Shown here in pieces: positions 37,793 through 43,169 of a stretch of 43,169 nucleotides of DNA. Position 1 is the first letter of the stretch; each line of letters opens with the position of its first letter. Made by a program: the position numbers and the translations under genes. The notes under the pieces were generated by a model. That model was not told the origin of the DNA, did not search any database, and saw only the letters and a list, made by a program, of their open reading frames with translations. This DNA is from Limimaricola sp. G21655-S1 (lineage in GTDB: Bacteria > Pseudomonadota > Alphaproteobacteria > Rhodobacterales > Rhodobacteraceae): the NCBI RefSeq assembly GCF_027213785.1, contig NZ_JAPWGO010000022.1, positions 1 to 43,169 of the forward strand, given 5' to 3'.

Positions 37793-37803
37793 CAGTAGCT
37801 TAG
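37793..37803. repeat. Core-flanking inverted motif of attP
   Basis: CAGTAGCTTAG here is the exact inverted complement of CTAAGCTACTG at 2069-2079. When the island ends are joined, the two flank the att core with a 39-nt spacer. Confidence 0.6.
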
Positions 37804-37808
37804 AATTT

Positions 37809-37827
37809 TTTGGCTCCGGCGGTAGGG
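37809..37827. repeat. tRNA-proximal attachment site core
   Basis: This 19-bp sequence is identical to 2035-2053 and covers the 3' end of tRNA-Asn plus two T residues. The tRNA gene remains whole on this side. Confidence 0.85.
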
Positions 37828-37885
37828 ATCGAACCTACGACCAATTGATTAACAGTCAACTGCTCTACCGCTGAGCTACGCCGGA
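37811..37885 (-). tRNA. tRNA-Asn (GTT)
   Basis: A 75-nt tRNA with an encoded CCA end is read on the - strand. The acceptor stem TCCGGCG pairs with CGCCGGA, the anticodon loop reads CTGTTAATC with anticodon GTT, and the T arm contains GGTTCGATCC. It is the integration target of the island: its last bases are duplicated at 2035-2053. Confidence 0.97.
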
Positions 37886-37954
37886 ACATGTGGGCGATAT
37901 ACAGTTATCGGATCGGGAGTGTCCAGAGGCCGAGGCGGAAAAATTTCGCTCTCC

Positions 37955-38836
37955 TCACGTCAGCTTGAATCGGGCCTCGGCAAGACCGGGCGTTTCGGCG
38001 ATCGCGCGGTTTCGCGACATGAGATCAAGGAGATGCGCGAGGACGTTGCGGCGGGCCGCGCCCTGCAACTCGGCCGGGATGTCGGCGTAGAGCAGCCGCG
38101 TGATTTCTCCTGCATCGGCGGGACCCTTCGAGAGGACGCGGACGATCTGCGCCTCGCGCTCGGCGCGGTGGGACAGCAGCCAGTCGATCCTGGGCGCCGG
38201 CCGGTCGACCGGTGCGCCGTGGCCGGGATAGAGCCGCCGGGGCTGCAGCGCCCGCAGCCGCGCGCAGGAGCGGCGGAACGCCGCGAGGTCGCCATCGGGC
38301 GGCGAGATCAGGGTGCTGGCCCAGCCCATCACCAGATCGCCCGAGAACACCGCCCCCCGCCAGACGAAGCACAGATGCCCGGCCATGTGGCCCGGCATGT
38401 GCAGCGCTGTGACCGGCGTGCCGCCCGCGCCGATCCGCTCGCCTTCGCGCAGGATCCGATCGGGCCGGAAGGCCGCGTCGAGACCTTCGCCGCCGCCAAG
38501 ACCGGCCTCGGCCAGCCGCCGCATCAGGGGGCTGCGCCCGGCATGCGCGGTCCCGAACCCGCAGATCGGTGCGCCGGTGGCCTCTGCGAGGGCAGGGGCC
38601 AAGGCGGAATGGTCGCGATGCGCGTGGGTGACGAGGATCGCTTCGACCGGGCGGCCGTCGATCTCGGTCAGCAGCGCCGCGAGATGTCCGTCCTCGGCCG
38701 GGCCGGGGTCGAGCACGAGAAGCCGGTCGCGGCCCAGTACGTAGCTGTTGGTGCCGGGCCCGGTCATCGGCGAAGGATTGGCCGCGCGGAGCCGCACCAG
38801 CCCCGGTTCGAGGCGCACGCGGGCGTCGTCGCTCAT
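37955..38836 (-). CDS. MBL-fold metallo-hydrolase
   Basis: This 293-residue metallo-beta-lactamase-fold hydrolase has the metal motif HAHRDH at 71-76. Further ligands are likely in MPGHMAGH, SGDLVM and YPGHG. A C-terminal helical region resembles the winged-helix tail of LACTB2-like enzymes. AAAGGA precedes the ATG. It lies divergently from the histidine kinase with 36 nt between their starts. The substrate is unknown; LACTB2-like proteins include ribonucleases and thioester hydrolases. The high GC and position beyond the tRNA place it in the host chromosome. Confidence 0.92.
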   Translation of the reverse strand: MSDDARVRLEPGLVRLRAANPSPMTGPGTNSYVLGRDRLLVLDPGPAEDGHLAALLTEIDGRPVEAILVTHAHRDHSALAPALAEATGAPICGFGTAHAGRSPLMRRLAEAGLGGGEGLDAAFRPDRILREGERIGAGGTPVTALHMPGHMAGHLCFVWRGAVFSGDLVMGWASTLISPPDGDLAAFRRSCARLRALQPRRLYPGHGAPVDRPAPRIDWLLSHRAEREAQIVRVLSKGPADAGEITRLLYADIPAELQGAARRNVLAHLLDLMSRNRAIAETPGLAEARFKLT

Positions 38837-38872
38837 GCTTTTCCTTTCCGGTCCGGGCGGCTAGCTTGCGCC

Positions 38873-40189
38873 ATGACCTTCGACTGGTTGAAACGATGGA
38901 TGCCGCGCGGTTTGCAGGGCCGCGCCGCGCTGATCCTCCTGCTGCCCGTGGTCACCCTCCAGCTGGTGATCTCGATCAGCTTCGTGCAGCGCCATTTCGA
39001 AGGCGTCACGCGGCAGATGACAAGATCCGTGCTGATCGATCTGCGCTATGTGGCCGAAACCGTGAATGCAACGCCGGCGCGCGCCGCCGCGGCCGAGGCG
39101 GCGGCCCGGCTGGGCGAGCCGCTCGAACTCGAAACCCGCTTTGCCCCGGCGCCGCCCGGCGGCGATTCGGTCAAACCGTGGGATCTGTCGGGTCAGCAGG
39201 TCATCGCCACGCTGCGGTCCGGGCTCGATGACGTGCAGGCGGTCGAGCTGACCGCCGGGCGTCAGGTCTCGGTCTGGGCCGGCACCGATCACGGGACGCT
39301 GCAGCTGGGCTTCGACCGGCGCCGGGTGTCGGCCAGCAACCCGCACCAGCTGATCGTGCTGATCGTGGTGCTCGGCGCGTTGCTGACGCTGGTGGCCTAT
39401 CTCTTCATGCGCAACCAGCTTCGACCGATCACCCGGCTCGCCGCGGCCGCCGCCGCCTATGGCAAGGGGCGGCTCGTGCCCTACAGGGCGGGCGGTGCCT
39501 CGGAGGTGCGGGCCGCCGGGATGGCCTTTCTCGACATGCGGGCGAGGATCGAGCGGCAGAGCCAGGCCCGGCGGCTGATGCTGTCCGGGATCAGCCACGA
39601 CCTGCGCACGCCGTTGACGCGGCTCAGGCTCGGCCTGTCGATGCTGCCGGAGGAGGAGGTGGGTCCGCTGGTCGGCGACGTGGACGAGATGCGCCGGCTT
39701 CTAGACGCGTTTCTCGATTTCGCGCGGGGCGATGCGGGCGACGAGGTGGAGCGGATCGACCCCGAGGAGCTGACCGCGCGGGTGGTCGAGGATGCGCGGC
39801 GCACCGGGCAGGCGGTGGAGATGCGGCCGGTGCAGGGCAGGAGCGAAGCGATGCCGCTGCGACCCACGGCGCTGCGCCGCGCGCTCGAGAACCTGATCGG
39901 CAACGCGCTGCGCTATGGCACGCGCTGCGAGGTATCGCTGATCGTGTCGCCGCGCAGCTTGCGGCTTCTGGTCGAGGATGACGGACCCGGCATCCCCGAA
40001 GCGCGCCGCGAAGAGGCGATGCGCCCCTTCACCCGGCTCGATCCCGCGCGCAACCAGGATCGCGGCACCGGCGTCGGCCTCGGCCTCGCCATCGTGGCGG
40101 ATATCGCCCATGCGCATGGCGGCGCGCTGCATCTGGGCGACAGCGAGCGGTTGGGTGGGCTCAGGGCCGAGCTGGTGCTGGCGCGCTGA
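38873..40189 (+). CDS. EnvZ-type sensor histidine kinase
   Basis: This is a 438-residue membrane histidine kinase. A first transmembrane helix lies at about 18-38 and a periplasmic region follows. The second helix (about 159-180) leads into a HAMP domain. The phospho-acceptor is H242 in SGISHDLRTP, the N box N340/N344 in NLIGNALRYG, the G1 box DDGPGIP near 369-375, and the G2 box GTGVGLGLAIV at 398-408. It resembles EnvZ-like kinases of alphaproteobacteria that work with OmpR-type regulators. No regulator gene is in view on this side; the divergent neighbour is a hydrolase. The ATG at 38873 has no clear ribosome site. Confidence 0.93.
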   Translation: MTFDWLKRWMPRGLQGRAALILLLPVVTLQLVISISFVQRHFEGVTRQMTRSVLIDLRYVAETVNATPARAAAAEAAARLGEPLELETRFAPAPPGGDSVKPWDLSGQQVIATLRSGLDDVQAVELTAGRQVSVWAGTDHGTLQLGFDRRRVSASNPHQLIVLIVVLGALLTLVAYLFMRNQLRPITRLAAAAAAYGKGRLVPYRAGGASEVRAAGMAFLDMRARIERQSQARRLMLSGISHDLRTPLTRLRLGLSMLPEEEVGPLVGDVDEMRRLLDAFLDFARGDAGDEVERIDPEELTARVVEDARRTGQAVEMRPVQGRSEAMPLRPTALRRALENLIGNALRYGTRCEVSLIVSPRSLRLLVEDDGPGIPEARREEAMRPFTRLDPARNQDRGTGVGLGLAIVADIAHAHGGALHLGDSERLGGLRAELVLAR

Positions 40190-40286
40190 AGCATCTCTTC
40201 AGATGGCAGGCGGAGGTCCGGTCGGATCCGGCCCGGACCCGATCCGTCCATGGGGCGTTGGCCCGCCATCAGCCAAAGGAATCGAG

Positions 40287-40478
40287 ATGACTTACAAGTC
40301 CATGATGCCGGTCTTCTTCCTGCTCGCGGCCTGCGCCGAGATGCAAGGTGAGACGGGCGTGACGACCCCCGCAGGCGCCGATGGCACCGCATTCAATGAT
40401 GAAGACCGCGCGGATTATCGGCCCGGCGGCGACCCTGTCTTGCAGACCGGTGGCGGCCTCAACGACGAAGAGGATTGA
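40287..40478 (+). CDS. Small putative lipoprotein
   Basis: The product is a 63-residue exported peptide. A short hydrophobic signal (MPVFFLLAAC) ends in the lipobox LAAC with C18. The mature part is acidic, with GADGTAFNDEDRADY and an NDEED end. AAAGGA lies 6 nt before the ATG. It is likely an outer-membrane-anchored small lipoprotein of unknown function, about 100 nt downstream of the kinase. Confidence 0.7.
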   Translation: MTYKSMMPVFFLLAACAEMQGETGVTTPAGADGTAFNDEDRADYRPGGDPVLQTGGGLNDEED

Positions 40479-40662
40479 GTATGTCGATATTCCTGTTCCA
40501 CCCCTGACGAGTGCGACGAAGCGAGTAGCGGCGGGCATCATCTCGGGCGGACCGGACATTTTTGCGCCGGAAAGCGACAACAATAATTCCGCCGCGCCGC
40601 CACTGTTCAGTCAGGCCGGACATTGCGTCGAATTTGGCCCCAAACCCTTGCGAAACATGTCG

Positions 40663-40690
40663 CATTTGCGTCTTTTTAACGGAGCAAATG
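40663..40690. promoter_or_regulatory. Inverted repeat before the VPEID-CTERM gene
   Basis: CATTTGC (40663-40669) and GCAAATG (40684-40690) face each other across 14 nt, which includes a CTTTTTAA stretch, just before the GAGGGG ribosome site. This could be an operator or a leader hairpin. Confidence 0.35.
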
Positions 40691-40704
40691 TGAGGGGATC
40701 GACC

Positions 40705-40923
40705 ATGAAGACTGCCGTGCGACTCGCAACCAGCGCCGCATTCCTTGCCGCCATGGCAACGCCAAGCTTCGCGACATGGCGTTTTTCCTGGCGTGACTGG
40801 TACGCCTACAAGAGCAAGCCGCATGCGGTTCCGGAGATCGACGCGTCGAGCGGCTTGCTGGCTGTCGCTGCCGTGGCCGCGATGCTGATCTTCGCGTGGG
40901 AGCGGAACAGGAAGCGCGGCTGA
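40705..40923 (+). CDS. VPEID-CTERM sorting-domain protein
   Basis: The product is a 72-residue secreted protein. It has an N-terminal signal peptide (about 1-23, ending SFA). A short aromatic middle (WRFSWRDWYAY) follows. The C-terminal VPEID motif is at 42-46, with a transmembrane helix (about 48-64) and a basic ERNRKRG tail. This is the tripartite signal recognised by exosortase E. GAGGGG lies before the ATG. It is convergent with, and 15 nt from, the exosortase E gene, its presumed processing enzyme. The mature part is very short, so it may be a minimal substrate or a surface peptide. Confidence 0.92.
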   Translation: MKTAVRLATSAAFLAAMATPSFATWRFSWRDWYAYKSKPHAVPEIDASSGLLAVAAVAAMLIFAWERNRKRG

Positions 40924-40938
40924 GCGGCCCCGCCGACC

Positions 40939-42720
40939 TCAGATCAGGGCCCAGTTCCCGCTCGATATGGCCCACAGCGCAACGACGGCATTGGCCGAGA
41001 CATGGGCCGCGACGGCATCGCCGACGCGGCCTCGCCGTATCAGCAGTGCCGAGAACACCAAGCTCGCCATTCCCGCGGCAAGCCACTGCCCATGCAGCAG
41101 GGCGAAGCCCATAGCCGATATGGTAAAGGCCAGAATGCGAAGACGCATATTGCCATCATCGATCCGGGCGTGCAGGTAGCCTCTGAAGAAAAGCTCCTCG
41201 ATCATCGGTACCAGAATAATGGTGCCGACGAGCCGGGCCCCGATCCACAGTGCCAGAGCAGCACCACCGATCGGCCCCGCGAGATCGGTGATCGTCGCCT
41301 GTGCGCCGCTTGCCATGCCGGCGAAGATCCAGCCGATCCCCACGACTCCGCCCGCGGCAAGAGAGAGCACATCCGGGCGCCATTCCAGCCGCGCGTAGAC
41401 CTGTGAGAATAGCGCCAGCGACAAGGCCATGGCGATCACCCGCCACGGGTAGCCCGCCTCGGGCGCAGTCCAGAACGCCGAAACGACGATGCCCGAGATC
41501 ATGAAGACCACGAAGGGCAGGATCCGCGCCGCATCCCAATCTCGCAACAACGGCGTGCGCGCAGATGGAGCGGCGCGGTTTCGGTGCAGCCAGGGCAGGC
41601 TTTGGGCCAGGGCCAGGATCAGCAATGCCAGAATGGTGAAGGCGAGCCAACCGGCATAGCTGTGGAACCCGTTCACCGCGAGGTCCGGGGCGCCACCCAC
41701 GCCGATCATCACCAGGATGGCGATCCGGATGACGTTGAACACCCAACTCAGGCCAAGTGCCAATGGCCAGAGCACCAGCCAGAGCCGGCGCTGCCGCAGC
41801 GTGTCGCGAAATAGGACCGCGTAGAGGCCGACGAAGCCGGTGACCAAGGCCAGCCCCTCGACCCCGGAACAGGCCGCCGCGATCTGCACGAAGAAGTCAT
41901 TGGCGCCGATGATGTATTCCGAGACATCGACCATGACCGCGAGTCCGCTCATCGACATGATCAGCGCCACAGCCTGGAATGTCGGCCGCGCCAGCCAGTC
42001 CCAGTTCCAGAGCATGCCGCTCGTCGTCGCGGCCTCGGGCAGCAGCGCTGCGATCAGGGCGAGCCATACCGGCACCCAGCGCTGGTCGGCGAACCAGACG
42101 GCCCAGCCACGCGGCGACACCATCCAGAACGCACCCCCCAGAGCCCCGGCGAGCGCCCCGGCCGCCATGATCGGCAGTGCCGTTTCCAGCCGGTCCTGCA
42201 GCAGGGCCGGACCGAAGAGGATCACCGGCGAGAAGATCAGCGCTATCCCCAATGCGTGAATGGCGGGCCAGAGGCCGGACGTCGCGCCGCCGCTCAGGGC
42301 CACGAGGGTCTTCCCGGCCTTGGGCCGGGCCACGAAGTAAAGCGACAACGCCGCAATGACGGTGATCCCGCGCCCGAGCGATCCGCGCAGCTGTTGGCAC
42401 CACAGTTCCGCCGCACTGGCGCGACACTCGACCGACACGCCGAACTGATAGACGGCGACGATCATCAGCGTCTCGACAAAGAAGAGAACGCAGAGCAAGG
42501 CCAGACGTGGCTGGGAAAGATAGGTCAAGAAACGGGTCCTGTGGGCAGTCGGTAACGGTTCTTCGAACGCGTGCCTTAATCGAGGATCAAACCATGACGA
42601 AGCTCGCGCTCCCTTAAAGCTTTCGCCCCGATTTGGGGCGTCAATTTGCTTTGGCTTGGTCGATTGTTCGACCGATCGTCCGTCTGTTTCCAAGGGGCCA
42701 GCGGACCAGCGACTTGGCAT
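40939..42720 (-). CDS. xrtE: Exosortase E/CPBP protease fusion, VPEID-CTERM system
   Basis: This is a polytopic membrane protein of up to 593 residues. The exosortase catalytic set is C284 (AAACSGVEGLALVTGF), R332 (NVIRIAI) and H353 (GFHSYAGWLAF). A CPBP/Abi-type protease domain follows, with EELFFRG at 508-514 and an ALLHGQ histidine further on. This fused architecture defines exosortase E/protease of the VPEID-CTERM system in Rhodobacterales. Exosortases cleave and transfer proteins carrying PEP-CTERM-like tails at the membrane. The first about 60 residues of the open frame are hydrophilic and lack a clear ribosome site, so the true start may be downstream. Confidence 0.95.
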   Translation of the reverse strand: MPSRWSAGPLETDGRSVEQSTKPKQIDAPNRGESFKGARASSWFDPRLRHAFEEPLPTAHRTRFLTYLSQPRLALLCVLFFVETLMIVAVYQFGVSVECRASAAELWCQQLRGSLGRGITVIAALSLYFVARPKAGKTLVALSGGATSGLWPAIHALGIALIFSPVILFGPALLQDRLETALPIMAAGALAGALGGAFWMVSPRGWAVWFADQRWVPVWLALIAALLPEAATTSGMLWNWDWLARPTFQAVALIMSMSGLAVMVDVSEYIIGANDFFVQIAAACSGVEGLALVTGFVGLYAVLFRDTLRQRRLWLVLWPLALGLSWVFNVIRIAILVMIGVGGAPDLAVNGFHSYAGWLAFTILALLILALAQSLPWLHRNRAAPSARTPLLRDWDAARILPFVVFMISGIVVSAFWTAPEAGYPWRVIAMALSLALFSQVYARLEWRPDVLSLAAGGVVGIGWIFAGMASGAQATITDLAGPIGGAALALWIGARLVGTIILVPMIEELFFRGYLHARIDDGNMRLRILAFTISAMGFALLHGQWLAAGMASLVFSALLIRRGRVGDAVAAHVSANAVVALWAISSGNWALI

Positions 42721-43047
42721 GCCGGGTCATGCGGCTGATGGCCGGCGGCGGCCGAGCGAAGCGTCGCGTCCCGGAGCTCATCTCGATGCCTGAAAGAGAT
42801 TGCCCGGCTCGTCCCAGCCCCGGGAAGATTCATAGGGTGTTGATTTGGGTCCGATGGACAAACGCCTTTGCCCGGAGTGGCTTACGGCCGAATTGTGAAC
42901 GGCGGCGCCACACTGTTGCCACAATCATCGTTCCTATGGGCAGCAAGAAAACTAGTACTTTTGGGTAGCGACCTGACCCACTCACCTCATCGGCTCGTCA
43001 GAAGCCGTGGACGTCAGGGGCCTGCACCAGAGACAAAGGGCAGATCT
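42721..43047. other. Intergenic region upstream of the flagellar hook gene
   Basis: This divergent region must hold promoters for xrtE and the hook gene. I saw no confident sigma-54 or sigma-28 flagellar promoter. A small + open frame (42633-42968) overlaps the start of xrtE and looks spurious. Confidence 0.5.
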
Positions 43048-43169
43048 ATGAGCATCTCCTATGCGATGCAGACCGGCGTGAGCGGGTTGCGCGCCAATTC
43101 CACGGCGGTGGGCCGGATCTCGGAGAACATCGCCAACGCCAACACCGACGGCTACCGGCGCAGCTTCGT
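43048..43169 (+). CDS. flgE: Flagellar hook protein (FlgE-like), 5' part
   Basis: The first 40 codons read MSISYAMQTGVSGLRANSTA and VGRISENIANANTDGYRRSF, the conserved N-terminal helix of flagellar rod/hook proteins. FlgE is most likely, but FlgF, FlgG or FlgK-type proteins share this start. AAAGGG lies about 8 nt before the ATG. The gene continues beyond the window. Confidence 0.8.
   Translation, partial: MSISYAMQTGVSGLRANSTAVGRISENIANANTDGYRRSF

Noticed and set aside
37182-37874. 230-codon + frame ending GGRDRTYDQLINSQLLYR
   Set aside because: It is antisense to the integrase and its end is a read-through of the tRNA-Asn gene, a well-known spurious peptide.
37919-38872. Upstream extension of the histidine kinase frame
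   Set aside because: This part is antisense to the MBL-fold hydrolase; the kinase has a normal start at 38873 followed directly by its first transmembrane helix.

Overview
The window looks like an alphaproteobacterial (probably Rhodobacteraceae) chromosome segment. Evidence: GC-rich chromosomal genes at the right end, an exosortase E/VPEID-CTERM pair typical of that family, an alphaproteobacterial tRNA-Asn(GTT), and a flagellar hook gene. The species cannot be named from the sequence alone.

Layout: (1) 1-2034 is the right-hand edge of an integrative element that continues outside the window. It has a tyrosine integrase that lost its catalytic C-terminus where a probable IS3-type insertion end abuts it. 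(2) 2035-37827 is a complete second integrative element of about 35.8 kb, bounded by a 19-bp direct repeat (2035-2053 and 37809-37827) that is the 3' end of the tRNA-Asn gene. Its own intact integrase sits at the right end. Matching 12-bp-period TGTGCC arm repeats lie just inside both ends, which fixes the boundaries. (3) 37811-43169 is ordinary chromosome: tRNA-Asn, an MBL-fold hydrolase, an EnvZ-type histidine kinase, a small lipoprotein, a VPEID-CTERM protein next to its exosortase E/protease, and the 5' end of a flagellar hook gene.

Cargo of the complete element: the left half holds two large antiphage systems transcribed toward each other. These are a Druantia type III-like pair (druH-druE, + strand) and a complete BREX type I operon (brxA-brxB-brxC-pglX-pglZ-brxL, - strand). 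The BrxL here ends in an MITD1-C/PLD-like domain rather than the usual Lon-like protease domain. A dead IS3 transposase fragment separates BREX from a maintenance or regulatory block: a KfrA-like coiled-coil protein, a RepA-like AAA ATPase and two excisionase-type HTH proteins, interspersed with long perfect palindromes. Next comes a four-gene, tightly coupled block of two tyrosine recombinases and two small proteins of unknown function. Finally, beside the integrase, there is a two-gene unit of an ankyrin-repeat protein overlapping a small putative PD-(D/E)XK (QxK-type) nuclease, a candidate for an undescribed defence or toxin module.

The island therefore reads as a tRNA-Asn-borne defence island in tandem with a damaged relative. 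All identifications come from reading motifs by eye; no database search was possible.
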